Assembly (NCBI GenBank): GCA_005503085.1
Contig: SCOI01000029.1
Span: forward strand, 1-64,000
Direction of reading: 5' to 3'
Origin: Burkholderiales bacterium C2
Lineage (GTDB): Bacteria; Pseudomonadota; Gammaproteobacteria; Burkholderiales; Burkholderiaceae_C
Length of the DNA stretch: 64,000 bases
Part shown: positions 8,431 to 19,288 of the stretch, one piece after another
How positions within the stretch are numbered: the first letter of the stretch is position 1
Layout: every line of letters begins with the position of its first letter
The notes under the pieces: generated by a model
What the model was told of the DNA's origin: nothing
Seen by the model: only the letters and a program-made list of their open reading frames with translations
The model's database searches: none
Translations under genes and position numbers: made by a program

Positions 8431-9408
8431 ATGAGTCTGCTGATCGTTGAGCCGCTGGAAGCCGAGGTCATGCAATGGCTGGCGGAGCGCCACGCCGTGA
8501 TCTACGCGCCCGAGCTCGCGGCCGACATGCCGGGGCTGCGCGCCGCCCTGCACCAGGTGCAGGGGCTGGTGCTGCCGCCCCATGTGCCGCTGGATATCGC
8601 CTTGCTGCGCGCCGCGCCCAAGCTGCGCGTGGTCGGGCGCATGAGCGCCGGGCTGGAGAATCTGGATGCCGAGGCCTGCCGCAGCGCCGGCATCGAGGTG
8701 GTGCGCAGCATCACCGCGACCGCCAGTGCCGAGGCCGAGTTCGTCGTCGGCGCCTTGCTGGCCCTCTTGCGCCGGGTGCCGGTGCAGGCCAGCGACGGCA
8801 TGCTGGTCGGCCGCGAGCTGGGTTGCGCCACGGTCGGCCTGATCGGCATGAGCCCGGCCACCCGCATGCTGGCCCAGCTGCTGCCGGCCTTTGGCACGCG
8901 GGTGATCGGCTACGACCCTAGCCTGCACCAGAGCGAGCCGCTGTGGGCGCAATGGGGCATCGAGCCGCTGCCACTGCGCGAGCTGATGGAGCGCAGCGAT
9001 GCGGTCAGCGTGCAGCTGGCCTACTACCTGCGCTATCGCGGCCTGATCGGCGAGCGGGTGCTGGGTTTTGCCAAGCCCGGCCAGGTGCTGGTCAGCCTGG
9101 CCCATTCGGGCATCTTCGACGAGCAGGCGCTGGCCCAGGCCATGGGCAGCGGCCGCATCCTGGCGGCCTGGTTCGACAGCATGGAGCCCGGCGTGCTGGA
9201 GCCGGGCCGGCCCCTGCACGGCCTGCCGGGCCTGCAGGTGACGCCGCGCCTGGCCAGCACGACGCGCGAGTCGCGCGTGCGTGCCGCCTGGGGGGTGGCA
9301 CGCCGCATGGACGAGATGCTGGCCGTGCCGCCGCAGGCGACGGCGGAGTTCCGGCCTACTTACCCAGCCGATCTGCCTGAGCCCGAAGCCGCGCCACGGT
9401 GGCGGTAA
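8431..9408 (+). CDS. D-2-hydroxyacid dehydrogenase-fold protein with altered catalytic and NAD motifs
   Basis: 325 aa from ATG 8431 ([14 protein letters not shown]). Overall it follows the D-isomer-specific 2-hydroxyacid dehydrogenase fold: [14 protein letters not shown], then [19 protein letters not shown], then a Rossmann region, then [15 protein letters not shown] and [10 protein letters not shown]. Key positions differ from the family. The usual GxGxxG is GMSPAT (139-144), the catalytic Arg of the ARGG motif is His225, and the catalytic His of TPHI is Arg273. A Glu remains at 252. The protein may be a non-enzymatic or re-purposed relative. Its last 53 bases overlap the 3' end of valS on the other strand. 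Confidence 0.8.
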   Translation: MSLLIVEPLEAEVMQWLAERHAVIYAPELAADMPGLRAALHQVQGLVLPPHVPLDIALLRAAPKLRVVGRMSAGLENLDAEACRSAGIEVVRSITATASAEAEFVVGALLALLRRVPVQASDGMLVGRELGCATVGLIGMSPATRMLAQLLPAFGTRVIGYDPSLHQSEPLWAQWGIEPLPLRELMERSDAVSVQLAYYLRYRGLIGERVLGFAKPGQVLVSLAHSGIFDEQALAQAMGSGRILAAWFDSMEPGVLEPGRPLHGLPGLQVTPRLASTTRESRVRAAWGVARRMDEMLAVPPQATAEFRPTYPADLPEPEAAPRWR

Positions 9409-12166
9409 ATTCGGCGATGCGCTGACGCTCCTGTTCGACCACCGAAGCCGGTGCCCGTGCGACAAAGCTCTCATTGCCCAGCTTGGCCTGGGCCTTGACG
9501 ATCTCGCCGTCCAGGCGGGCGATCTCCTTGGCCAGGCGGGCGCGTTCGGCCTCGACATCGATCTCCACATGCAGGGCCAGGCGCGCCTCGCCATGCACCA
9601 GCACCGGTGAGTTCTGGCTGGCGGCGGCGAAGGCGGCTTCGTCCGCCATGATGCGCACCTCGCTGAACTTGGCCAGCACCTTCAGGAAGGGGGCGGCCTC
9701 GGCGATGAAGCCTGTGTCGCCGCCGACCAGCAGGGGCACGCGCTCACCCGACAGATTCATCTCGCTGCGCAGGCTGCGGCAGGTGCCGACCACGGCCTTG
9801 AGCTTGTCGACCCAGGCGATCGCCACCGCATCGATGCGCTCGGGCTGGGCCACCGGGTAGGCGGCGGTGACCAGATAGTCGCTGGACTTGCGGCCGGCGA
9901 TCGGCGCCACCGTCTGCCACAGCTCCTCGGTGATGAAGGGCGTGATCGGGTGGAGCAGGCGCAGGATGGTCTCTAGCGTGCGGATCAGGGTGCGGCGGGT
10001 GGCGCGCTGCTGGCTCTCGTCGCCACGGTCCTTGGCCTCCTGGATCTGCACCTTGGCGATCTCCAGATACCAGTCGCAGTACTCGTCCCAGACAAAGGAG
10101 TAGATCGCGTTGGCGACGTTGTCGAGGCGGTACTCGGCAAAGCCCTGGGCCACGGCGGCCTCGACCTTCTGCAGCTCGCTGCTGATCCAGCGGTCGGCCT
10201 GGCTGAAGCTCATATAGCCGGGCGGGCACTGACCCTTCTCATGCGCGAGGCCGCAGTCCTGGCCTTCGCAGTTCATCAGCACGAAGCGGGTCGCGTTCCA
10301 CAGCTTGTTGCAGAAGTTGCGGTAGCCCTCGCAGCGCTTGCTGTCGAAGTTGACGCTGCGGCCCAGCGTGGCCATCGCTGCGAAGGTGAAGCGCAGCGCG
10401 TCGGCACCGTAGCCGGGGATGCCTTCAGGGAACTCCTTCTCGGTGGCCTTGCGCACCTTGGGAGCGTTCTCGGGCTTGCGCAGGCCCTGGCTGCGCTTGT
10501 CCAGCAGCGGGGCCAGTGCGATGCCGTCGATCAGATCGACCGGATCCAGCACGTTCCCTTCCGATTTGCTCATCTTCTTGCCCTGCGCATCGAGCACGAG
10601 GCCGTGGATATAGACATGCTTGAACGGCACCTTGCCGGTGAAGTGCTTGGTCATCATGATCATCCGGGCGACCCAGAAGAAGATGATGTCGTAGCCGGTC
10701 ACCAGCACGCTGCTGGGCAGGAACAGGTCCTGCTCCTGCGCGTTCAGCGTCGAGAAGGGCACCAGCGCCGACGAGTACCAGGTGTCCAGCACGTCCTCGT
10801 CACGCTTGAGCGCGCCGGTGTAGCCGGCGGTCGTGGCCTTGGCGCGGGCCTCGTCCTCGCTGCGGGCGACGAAGATGCGGCCGTCGTCGGCATACCAGGC
10901 CGGAATCTGGTGGCCCCACCAGAGCTGGCGCGAGATGCACCAGTCCTGGATGTTCTTCATCCACTGGTTGTAGGTGTTGACCCAGTTCTCGGGCACGAAC
11001 TTGACCTCGCCCGAGGACACCGCCTCGATGGCCTGCTCGGCAATGCTCTTGCCGCCGGCGCCGGGCTTGCTCATCGCGACGAACCACTGGTCGGTCAGCA
11101 TGGGCTCGATCACCTGGCCGGTGCGGGCGCAGCGCGGCACCATCAGCTTGTGCTTCTTGACCTCGACCAGCAGGCCTTCGGCCTCCAGCTGCGCGACGAT
11201 CTTTTTGCGCGCGACAAAGCGGTCCAGGCCGCGATAGGCCTCGGGTGCCGCATCGTTGACCGTGGCCTGCAGCGTGAAGATGGTCAGCATCTCCAGCTGG
11301 TGGCGCAGGCCGACCTGGTAGTCGTTGGTGTCGTGCGCCGGTGTGACCTTGACCACGCCGGTGCCGAAGGCCTTGTCCACATAGTCGTCGGCGATCACCG
11401 GCACCAGGCGGCCGGTGATGGGCAGGCGCACCTGGCGGCCGATCAGATGGGTGTAGCGCTCGTCCTCGGGGTGCACCATCACGGCGGTGTCACCCAGCAT
11501 GGTTTCCGGCCGCGTGGTGGCCACCACCAGGCTCTCGTCGCTGCCCTCGATGGGGTAGCGGATATGCCAGAGCGAACCGTCCTCCTCCTCGCTCTCGACC
11601 TCCAGATCGGAGACGGCCGACTGCAGCACCGGATCCCAGCTGACCAGGCGCTTGCCGCGGTAGATCAGGCCTTCCTCATGCAGGCGCACAAAGGTGTCGG
11701 TCACGACCTCGGAGAGCTTCTCGTCCATCGTGAAGTACTCGTGGGCCCAGGACACCGAGTCGCCCATGCGGCGCATCTGGCGCGTGATGGTGTCGCCCGA
11801 TTCCTGCTTCCACTCCCAGACCTTGGCGACGAAGTTCTTGCGGCCCAGGTCATGGCGGCTCTGGCCGCTGGCCTGCAGCTGGCGCTCGACGACGATCTGC
11901 GTGGCGATGCCTGCATGGTCTGTGCCGGGCACCCACAGCGTGTTGTGGCCCAGCATGCGGTGATAGCGCGTCAACGAGTCCATGATGGTCTGGTTGAAGG
12001 CGTGGCCCATGTGCAGGGTGCCGGTCACATTGGGCGGCGGCAGCTGGATGCTGAAGGATTCGCGGCTCGAGTCCAGGGTCGGGGCATACAGGCCCTGGCC
12101 TTCCCACAGGGGACCCCAATGGGCTTCAAGAGCGGCGGGTTCGAAGGACTTCGCGAGTTCGGTCAT
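9356..12166 (-). CDS. valS: Valyl-tRNA synthetase
   Basis: 936 aa from the ATG at 12166 ([10 protein letters not shown]). Class I signatures are both present: HMGH at 52-55 after PPPNVTGTL, and [13 protein letters not shown] in the second half. The editing domain (CP1) lies between them with [13 protein letters not shown]. The anticodon-binding domain and a C-terminal coiled coil rich in Ala/Glu/Lys/Arg ([17 protein letters not shown] region) complete the usual architecture. The enzyme charges tRNA-Val and hydrolyses mischarged Thr-tRNA. The open frame continues 11 codons upstream, but the family start is [10 protein letters not shown]. Its 3' end overlaps the dehydrogenase-like gene. Confidence 0.98.
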   Translation of the reverse strand: MTELAKSFEPAALEAHWGPLWEGQGLYAPTLDSSRESFSIQLPPPNVTGTLHMGHAFNQTIMDSLTRYHRMLGHNTLWVPGTDHAGIATQIVVERQLQASGQSRHDLGRKNFVAKVWEWKQESGDTITRQMRRMGDSVSWAHEYFTMDEKLSEVVTDTFVRLHEEGLIYRGKRLVSWDPVLQSAVSDLEVESEEEDGSLWHIRYPIEGSDESLVVATTRPETMLGDTAVMVHPEDERYTHLIGRQVRLPITGRLVPVIADDYVDKAFGTGVVKVTPAHDTNDYQVGLRHQLEMLTIFTLQATVNDAAPEAYRGLDRFVARKKIVAQLEAEGLLVEVKKHKLMVPRCARTGQVIEPMLTDQWFVAMSKPGAGGKSIAEQAIEAVSSGEVKFVPENWVNTYNQWMKNIQDWCISRQLWWGHQIPAWYADDGRIFVARSEDEARAKATTAGYTGALKRDEDVLDTWYSSALVPFSTLNAQEQDLFLPSSVLVTGYDIIFFWVARMIMMTKHFTGKVPFKHVYIHGLVLDAQGKKMSKSEGNVLDPVDLIDGIALAPLLDKRSQGLRKPENAPKVRKATEKEFPEGIPGYGADALRFTFAAMATLGRSVNFDSKRCEGYRNFCNKLWNATRFVLMNCEGQDCGLAHEKGQCPPGYMSFSQADRWISSELQKVEAAVAQGFAEYRLDNVANAIYSFVWDEYCDWYLEIAKVQIQEAKDRGDESQQRATRRTLIRTLETILRLLHPITPFITEELWQTVAPIAGRKSSDYLVTAAYPVAQPERIDAVAIAWVDKLKAVVGTCRSLRSEMNLSGERVPLLVGGDTGFIAEAAPFLKVLAKFSEVRIMADEAAFAAASQNSPVLVHGEARLALHVEIDVEAERARLAKEIARLDGEIVKAQAKLGNESFVARAPASVVEQERQRIAEFTATVARLRAQADRLGK

Positions 12167-12343
12167 GTGGCATCGGGCGCCGACCTTCGTCGGGCGCAAG
12201 GTGTTGCTCGGGGAATGGAGCGCGATTGTAGGTGGCCCGTCTGCCTGCGGTGCCGCCTATCACAGAAGTGCGAATCCCGCGGTCGGGCAGGGCATGGCAA
12301 AGCCGTGTAATTTCCGTGCCTTGTCACTCCACCTCCAGAGCCC

Positions 12344-13405
12344 ATGTCCATGTTGTCCTCCTCCTTGCAAGTCGGCGCGCTGACGCTGCCCAACCGCCTG
12401 CTGATGGCGCCGCTGACACGCACCCGTGCCAGTGCCGGCCATCTGCCCAATGCGCTGATGGCCGAGTACTACGCGCAGCGTGCCAGTGCCGGCCTGATCG
12501 TCACCGAATGCACCATGGTCGCGCCGCGCACCTCGGCCTTTGGCGCCGATCCCGGCATCTATGACGAGGCCCAGGCTCAGGCCTGGAAGCAGGTGGCCGA
12601 TGCGGTCCATGCCAAGGGCGGCCGCATCTTCATGCAGATCTGGCACGCCGGCCGCGCGGCCCATCCGGGGCTCAACGACGGCGCCGAGACGGTCTCGGCC
12701 AGCGCCCTGGCGATCGATGGTGAAGTGCACACGCCCACGGGCAAGCAAGCCCATGTGACGCCGCGCGCGCTGCGCGCCGATGAAATTCCGGGACTGGTCC
12801 GGGCCTATGCCGAGGCCGCGCGTCGCGCGGTGGCCGCGGGCTTCGACGGCGTCGAGGTGCATGGCGCCAACGGCTATCTGATCGACCAGTTCCTGCGCGA
12901 TGGCTCGAACCAGCGCGATGACGCCTATGGCGGCTCGCTGGCCCATCGCGCCCGCTTCTTGTTCGAGGTGCTGGAGGCTGTCTGCGCCGCGATCGGTTCG
13001 CAGCGCGTCGGCCTGCGCCTGTCGCCGCTGAACAGCTACAACAGCATGAAGGACAGTGACCCGCTGGCGCTGACCGCCTATCTGGCCGAGCAGCTCAACC
13101 GTTTCGATCTGGCCTATCTGCACCTGATGCGGGCCGACTTCTTTGGCCTTCAAAAGGCCGATGTGGTTCCGGTCGCGCGCCAGCACTACAAGGGTGTTCT
13201 GGTCGGCAATATGGGCTATAGCGCCGAGGAGGCGCAGCGCGCGATCGAGGCGGGGCAGCTCGACGCGGTGGCCTTCGGCACCGGCTTCCTGGCCAACCCC
13301 GACCTGCCGCAGCGCGTGGCTGCCGGCGCGGCCTGGAATGCGCCGGACCCCAGCACCTTCTACACCCCGGGTGCGAAGGGCTACACGGACTATCCGACGC
13401 TCTGA
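12344..13405 (+). CDS. Old Yellow Enzyme-family alkene reductase (NemA-like)
   Basis: 353 aa TIM-barrel flavoprotein. The N-terminus LPNRLLMAPLTRTRA is the FMN-binding start of the family, followed by QIWHAGRAAHP. The active-site element EVHGANGYLIDQFL and the FMN phosphate loop around LVGNMGYS and AFGTGFLANPDL are all present. Such enzymes reduce activated C=C bonds (enones, N-ethylmaleimide, nitro esters) with NAD(P)H; the physiological substrate is unknown. It is divergent from valS across 177 bases and converges on guaC. Confidence 0.93.
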   Translation: MSMLSSSLQVGALTLPNRLLMAPLTRTRASAGHLPNALMAEYYAQRASAGLIVTECTMVAPRTSAFGADPGIYDEAQAQAWKQVADAVHAKGGRIFMQIWHAGRAAHPGLNDGAETVSASALAIDGEVHTPTGKQAHVTPRALRADEIPGLVRAYAEAARRAVAAGFDGVEVHGANGYLIDQFLRDGSNQRDDAYGGSLAHRARFLFEVLEAVCAAIGSQRVGLRLSPLNSYNSMKDSDPLALTAYLAEQLNRFDLAYLHLMRADFFGLQKADVVPVARQHYKGVLVGNMGYSAEEAQRAIEAGQLDAVAFGTGFLANPDLPQRVAAGAAWNAPDPSTFYTPGAKGYTDYPTL

Positions 13406-13408
13406 CGG

Positions 13409-13440
13409 CTAGATGAACAGGTGCTCGCCGGCGTTGTGGC
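13409..13440. repeat. Copy A of an imperfect direct repeat at the guaC 3' end
   Basis: These 32 bases match 13471-13502 at about 26 positions by my hand alignment. Read on the minus strand they encode NAGEHLFI and a stop, a near copy of the GuaC C-terminus NAGEHLFM. It looks like a relic of a duplicated or replaced guaC 3' end. Confidence 0.7.
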
Positions 13441-13458
13441 TGCGCCGAAACGCCGGCG
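13426..13458. terminator. Stem-loop between nemA-like gene and guaC
   Basis: Ten-base arms CGCCGGCGTT / AACGCCGGCG with a 13-base loop, between two convergent stops. No clear T run follows, so termination strength is uncertain. Confidence 0.5.
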
Positions 13459-13470
13459 TGAGACGGGTCA

Positions 13471-13502
13471 TTACATGAAGAGATGCTCGCCGGCGTTTTC
13501 GC
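13471..13502. repeat. Copy B of the direct repeat (inside guaC)
   Basis: This is the functional 3' end of guaC, encoding NAGEHLFM and the TAA stop on the minus strand. Copy A lies 62 bases away at 13409. Confidence 0.7.
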
Positions 13503-14448
13503 CTCCGAGCACCACATAGTTCACCTTGCGCAGATCCGCCAGGGTCTTGCCGCCGGAGTAGGACACCGAGCTCTGCACGTCTTCCAGCATCTCGCGCACC
13601 GTGTCGGCCAGCTTGCCCTTGACCGGCTCGAGGATGCGCTTGCCCTCGACATGCTTGTACTCGCCCTTGTTGAAGTCCGAGGCCGAGCCGTAGTACTCCT
13701 TGTAGAGCTTGCCGTCGACCTCGACGGTGTTGCCGGGCGACTCCTCATGGCCGGCGAACAGCGAGCCGATCATGACCATCGAAGCGCCGAAGCGCACGCT
13801 CTTGGCGATATCGCCATGGTGGCGGATGCCGCCGTCGGCGACGATGGGCTTGGTCGCGACGCGGGCACACCATTTCAGGGCCGAGAGCTGCCAGCCACCG
13901 GTGCCGAAGCCGGTCTTCAACCGCGTGATGCAGACCTTGCCGGGGCCGATGCCCACCTTGGTGGCATCGGCGCCCCAGTTCTCCAGATCGATCACACCCT
14001 CGGGCGTGCCGACATTGCCGGCGATCACAAAGGTGCTGGGCAGCTTCTGCTTGATATAGGCAATCATGCGCTGCACGCTGTCGGCATGGCCGTGGGCGAT
14101 GTCTATCGTGATGTAGTCGGCGCCGACGCCCTCGGCCGCCAGGCGGTCGATCACCGCATAGTCGGCCGGCTTGACGCCAGAGCTGACCGAGACGAACAGG
14201 CCCTTGTCGCGCATGCGCTTGGCGTACTCGACATTGTCGAGATCGAAGCGGTGCATCACATAGAAGTAGCCGTTGGCGGCCAGCCATTCGGTGATGTTCT
14301 CGTCCACCACCGTCTTCATATTGGCCGGCACCACCGGCAGCTTGAAGCGGCGCGGGCCGAATTCCACCGAGGTGTCGCATTCGCTGCGGCTCTCCACGCG
14401 GCATTTGCGCGGCAGCAGCAGGATGTTGTCGTAGTCAAAGATTTCCAT
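13471..14448 (-). CDS. guaC: GMP reductase, Bacillus-type
   Basis: 325 aa from ATG 14448 ([16 protein letters not shown]). The catalytic loop [17 protein letters not shown] contains Cys173, which attacks C2 of the purine to release ammonia and form [30 protein letters not shown] and [14 protein letters not shown] are all present, and no CBS domains are inserted, which excludes IMP dehydrogenase. Sequence and length follow the B. subtilis GuaC type (about 326 aa) rather than the enterobacterial type (about 347 aa). It returns guanine nucleotides to the adenine branch. An extra copy of the last eight codons lies just downstream. Confidence 0.93.
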   Translation of the reverse strand: MEIFDYDNILLLPRKCRVESRSECDTSVEFGPRRFKLPVVPANMKTVVDENITEWLAANGYFYVMHRFDLDNVEYAKRMRDKGLFVSVSSGVKPADYAVIDRLAAEGVGADYITIDIAHGHADSVQRMIAYIKQKLPSTFVIAGNVGTPEGVIDLENWGADATKVGIGPGKVCITRLKTGFGTGGWQLSALKWCARVATKPIVADGGIRHHGDIAKSVRFGASMVMIGSLFAGHEESPGNTVEVDGKLYKEYYGSASDFNKGEYKHVEGKRILEPVKGKLADTVREMLEDVQSSVSYSGGKTLADLRKVNYVVLGGENAGEHLFM

Positions 14449-14695
14449 GGTCCAGGATCGCAAGTGTCGGGGTGCGTTCGTGCAGTGCACCACCTGGGCT
14501 GCGAGCGCTTGACTTGGGACCGGTTGCCGCCGCGAGACCATTCAGCTTGGAATGGTGCGAAGACAAAAAACCGGACACCAAAATTTGGGCCCGGTGACTG
14601 ATTCTACGCGGGTTCTCCTGTTTGGGGCGGGGTAAGTCCTCTTTGCCCCGCAATGGGGCGGCTCGCTACACTTGCGCCCCCGCCAAGGAAATCAT

Positions 14696-15829
<1,134 letters not shown>

Positions 15830-15869
15830 GTCTGGGCCCTGGCGCTCATGCGCCCCTATCATCGCCCGC

Positions 15870-16880
15870 ATGAACATCCTCATTCTTGGCGGTACCCAGT
15901 TCGTCGGGCGCGCACTGGCCGAGGCGGCGCTGGCCGCCGGCCATCGGCTCACGCTGTTCAATCGCGGCCGTAGCGGCACCGGGCTGTTCCCGCAGGCCCA
16001 GCACCTTCGTGGCGACCGCGGCGGCGACATCTCAGCGCTGGCCCGGGGCGAATGGGACGCGGTGATCGACAGCTGCGGCTACCTGCCGCGCGAGGTCGAG
16101 GCCACGGCTTCCTTGCTCAAGGGCAGGGTGGGGCGCTATCTCTACATCTCCAGCGTCTCGGCCTATGCCAGCTTTGCCCAGCCCAATGACGAAGGCTCGG
16201 CGCTCGGGCGCCTGGCCGATCCCGACACCGAGGTGGTCGATGGGGCGAGCTACGGTCCGCTGAAGGCCGCCTGCGAGATGCGCCTGCGCCAGCATTTCAA
16301 CGAGCAGGCGCTGGTGCTGAGGCCGGGTCTGATCGTCGGGCCGCATGACCCGACCCAGCGTTTCAGCTACTGGCCGGCGCGCGTCGCCCTGGCCCAGGAC
16401 GGCGAGCCGCTGCTGGTGCCGGGCCAGCCGGGCGATGCCTTGCAGTTCATCGATGCACGCGATCTGGCTGCATTTGCGCTGAGCCTGCTGGCGCAGGGCC
16501 GGGCCGGGACCTTCAATGCGGTGGCCGCGCCGGGGCAATGGACCCGGGGCGAACTGATGGCGGCCTGCGCGGCGGCCGCCGGCGTTAGGCCCCGCTGGGT
16601 CTGGGCCGAGGATCAGCGCCTGCTGGATCTGGGCGTCAAGCCCTGGATCGAGCTGCCGCTGTGGCTACCGCAGACCGGCGATCACATCAGCTTCATGGAG
16701 TGCGACAACCGTGCCGCGCTGCGCGCCGGGCTGACGATAAGGCCGCTGGCCGAGACGGTGGCCGATACGCTGGCCTGGTGGCGCGCCTTGCCGGCCGAGG
16801 CTCAGGTCTTCAGTAAGGCCGGTGTGCGTCCTGATCGTGAGCAGGCGTTGTTGCACGCCCTGGCGTCGGCGGAAGGCTGA
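15870..16880 (+). CDS. NAD-dependent epimerase/dehydratase (extended SDR) family protein
   Basis: 336 aa. It begins with the Rossmann motif [21 protein letters not shown]. Further elements are [34 protein letters not shown] and [10 protein letters not shown], where the Tyr and Lys of YGPLK fit the SDR YxxxK pair. RNA-binding CSP41-like and isoflavone-reductase-like epimerases share this layout, but no substrate can be named. It follows the ketosynthase gene by 40 bases and may be cotranscribed. Its last 71 bases overlap the 3' end of the PBP1A gene on the opposite strand. Confidence 0.85.
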   Translation: MNILILGGTQFVGRALAEAALAAGHRLTLFNRGRSGTGLFPQAQHLRGDRGGDISALARGEWDAVIDSCGYLPREVEATASLLKGRVGRYLYISSVSAYASFAQPNDEGSALGRLADPDTEVVDGASYGPLKAACEMRLRQHFNEQALVLRPGLIVGPHDPTQRFSYWPARVALAQDGEPLLVPGQPGDALQFIDARDLAAFALSLLAQGRAGTFNAVAAPGQWTRGELMAACAAAAGVRPRWVWAEDQRLLDLGVKPWIELPLWLPQTGDHISFMECDNRAALRAGLTIRPLAETVADTLAWWRALPAEAQVFSKAGVRPDREQALLHALASAEG

Positions 16881-19200
16881 GCGGCGGCGGCATCAGCGCC
16901 GACGAGGCCGGCAGGCCCGGCTGAGCCGGTATCTGGCCCGGATTCAAGGGCTCCAGGCTTTTCAGGCCGGCGCCGCCGGCGAACTCCTCGAACACCCAGT
17001 CGCCGTCCTGCCACAGCAGGCCGCCGACCGGTGCCGGCTCCTTGACGGGCACGCCTTTGAGCGCCTCGGCCATCAGCTCGACCCAGGCCGGCAGCGCCAG
17101 GCCGCCGCCGCTTTCGCGCTCCCCCAGGCTGCGCGGCTGGTCATAGCCCATCCAGACCACGGCCGCCAGGCTGGGATGGAAGCCGGCGAACCAGGCATCG
17201 ACCGCGTCATTGGTGGTGCCGGTCTTGCCATAGACATCGCCGCGCCGCAGCTGGGCCGAGGCTCGGGCGGCCGTGCCGCTGCGCGTGACCTCCTGCAGCA
17301 GGCTGTTCATCACGAAGGCATTGCGCGCCGAGATCGCGCGGTTGTCCTCGCTGGCCGTCTCGGTGGGGGCCTCGAACAAGACCTGACCCTTGGCGTCGAC
17401 GATGCGCGCGATCACGGTCGGTTTGAGCAGATGGCCGCCGTTGGCGAACACCGCATAGGCGCTGGCCAGCTGCAGCGGCGTGGCCGCGCCCGAGCCCAGG
17501 GCCAGGGTCAGGTTGTCGGGCTGCTTGTCGGCGTCCAGGCCGAAGCGGGCGGCCCAGGCGCGCGCGGTCGGCGGCGTGACTTGCTGCATCAGCCGTATCG
17601 TCACCATATTCTTCGAGCGCGCCAGCGCCTGGCGCACCGTCATCGGGCCGTCGAACTGGTTGTCGGAGTTCTTCGGCTCCCAGTCACCGATCGCGATCGG
17701 CGCATCCTCGACCAGGGTGGCCGGGCTAACGCCTTGTTCCAGCGCGGCCGAGTAGACCATGGGCTTGAAGGCCGAGCCCGGCTGGCGCCAGGCCTGGGTC
17801 GCATGGTTGAACTGGTTCTTCGCGAAGTCGAAGCCGCCGACCAGGGCCCGCACCCGGCCGGTACCGGGCTCCAGCGCCACCAGGGCGCCCTCGGCCTCGG
17901 GTTGCTGAGTGATCTGCCAGGCCCCCTTGGCGTCGGCCTTGCTGGGCGGGCCGCGCAGCACGCGGATGATGGCGCCGGGGCGCAGCTTCAGCTCGGCCTT
18001 GGCCTTGGCGCTCAGTCCCGACTGGGCGCCGCGCAGACCGTCGCCGTTGATCACGATGTCCTCGCCGCTTTGCAGGCTGGCCGAGACCTTGGCCGGCGCG
18101 ATGGCGGTGATCACGGCGGCACGCAGATCGTCCTGGTCGGGGTGTTCGGCCAGCGCCTCGGTGATGGCGGCGTCCCACAGCGCGGGCTTGTCGGGCAGTG
18201 CGACAAAGCCCTCGGGGCCGCGATAGGGCTTGCGCCGCTCGTAGTCCATCAGGCTGCGGCGCAGGCCGCGGTAGGCGGCGGCCTGTTCGTTCGACTCCAG
18301 CGTGGTGTAGACCGACAGGCCCAGGGTGTAGGCCTCGTCGCCATACTGCGCATGGACCTGCTGGCGCGCCATCTCGGCGACGAACTCGGCATGCAGGCGC
18401 GGGTCGCTGGCCGAGCGGATATTCAGGGTCTCGGCCTTGGCGGCCTCCAACTGGGCCTGGTCGATGACGCCGAGTTCTTCCATGCGATGCAGCACCACCT
18501 GCTGGCGGCTCTGGGCGCGGGCGAAGTTGTTGACCGGGTTGGCATAGATCGGATTCTTCGGCAGGCCGGCCAGCATCGCGGTTTCGGCCAGCGACAAGTC
18601 TTGCAGACTCTTGCCGAAATAGATGCGCGCGGCGGCCTCGAAACCATAGGCCCGCTGACCCAGATAGATCTGGTTCATATAGACCTCGAGAATCTTCTCC
18701 TTGCTCAGCGCCGACTCGATGCGCATCGTCAGCAGGGCCTCGATGAACTTGCGGCTGTAGGTCTTCTTCTTGGTCAGATAGAGATCGCGGGCCAGCTGCT
18801 GTGTGATCGTCGAGCCGCCCTGGCTGCGCGGGTTGAACAGATTGCTGATGAAGGCCCGCGCGATACCGCGGTAGGACAGGCCGCCGTGCTCGTAGAAGTC
18901 CGGGTCCTCGATGGCCAGCAGCGCGTCCTGCATGGGCTTGGGGATCTGCTCCAGCGGCAGATAGCGGCGCCGCTCGGCGCCGAACTCGCCGATCTGCACA
19001 CCATCCGCCGTGTAGACGCGCAGCGGCTGCTTGGGCTGGTAGTCGAGCAGATTGCCGATGTCCGGCAGGTTCGGATAGACCAGGGCGGCGGCCATGGCCA
19101 GCAACAGGACCAACAGGGCCAGGCCAGCGCCCGCGATCAGCAGAAGGCGGCGCCAGTGGCCCCGGAAAAACTCGGTGAGCAGACTCAACAATGCAGGCAT
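16810..19200 (-). CDS. mrcA: Penicillin-binding protein 1A, bifunctional transglycosylase/transpeptidase
   Basis: 796 aa from ATG 19200. A short basic cytoplasmic tail is followed by one transmembrane anchor (19-42). The GT51 domain carries catalytic Glu98 in AIEDPDFYEHGG, then RSQGGSTITQQLARD and KEKILEVYMNQIYLG. The transpeptidase domain has the SxxK Ser in QPGSAFKPM, the SKN triad in ARSKNMV and the KTG box in YGKTGTTND. The enzyme polymerises and crosslinks peptidoglycan in the periplasm. An upstream ATG at 19290 would overlap the divergent exonuclease start and adds only a low-complexity Pro/Arg-rich leader. The 3' end overlaps the epimerase gene by 71 bases. Confidence 0.96.
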   Translation of the reverse strand: MPALLSLLTEFFRGHWRRLLLIAGAGLALLVLLLAMAAALVYPNLPDIGNLLDYQPKQPLRVYTADGVQIGEFGAERRRYLPLEQIPKPMQDALLAIEDPDFYEHGGLSYRGIARAFISNLFNPRSQGGSTITQQLARDLYLTKKKTYSRKFIEALLTMRIESALSKEKILEVYMNQIYLGQRAYGFEAAARIYFGKSLQDLSLAETAMLAGLPKNPIYANPVNNFARAQSRQQVVLHRMEELGVIDQAQLEAAKAETLNIRSASDPRLHAEFVAEMARQQVHAQYGDEAYTLGLSVYTTLESNEQAAAYRGLRRSLMDYERRKPYRGPEGFVALPDKPALWDAAITEALAEHPDQDDLRAAVITAIAPAKVSASLQSGEDIVINGDGLRGAQSGLSAKAKAELKLRPGAIIRVLRGPPSKADAKGAWQITQQPEAEGALVALEPGTGRVRALVGGFDFAKNQFNHATQAWRQPGSAFKPMVYSAALEQGVSPATLVEDAPIAIGDWEPKNSDNQFDGPMTVRQALARSKNMVTIRLMQQVTPPTARAWAARFGLDADKQPDNLTLALGSGAATPLQLASAYAVFANGGHLLKPTVIARIVDAKGQVLFEAPTETASEDNRAISARNAFVMNSLLQEVTRSGTAARASAQLRRGDVYGKTGTTNDAVDAWFAGFHPSLAAVVWMGYDQPRSLGERESGGGLALPAWVELMAEALKGVPVKEPAPVGGLLWQDGDWVFEEFAGGAGLKSLEPLNPGQIPAQPGLPASSALMPPPLSLPPTPGRATTPAHDQDAHRPY

Positions 19201-19288
19201 CCGTCGCTTGGAGGAGCGGCGATTATCGCCAGGGCCTGGTGTCGGGCCCGGGCCGGCCCTGGTCCGGCTATCGGTTATCGTGCCGGCC

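Noticed and set aside
10241-12310. 689-codon open frame antisense to valS
   Set aside because: It is a composition shadow of the valS reading frame and has no recognisable domain.
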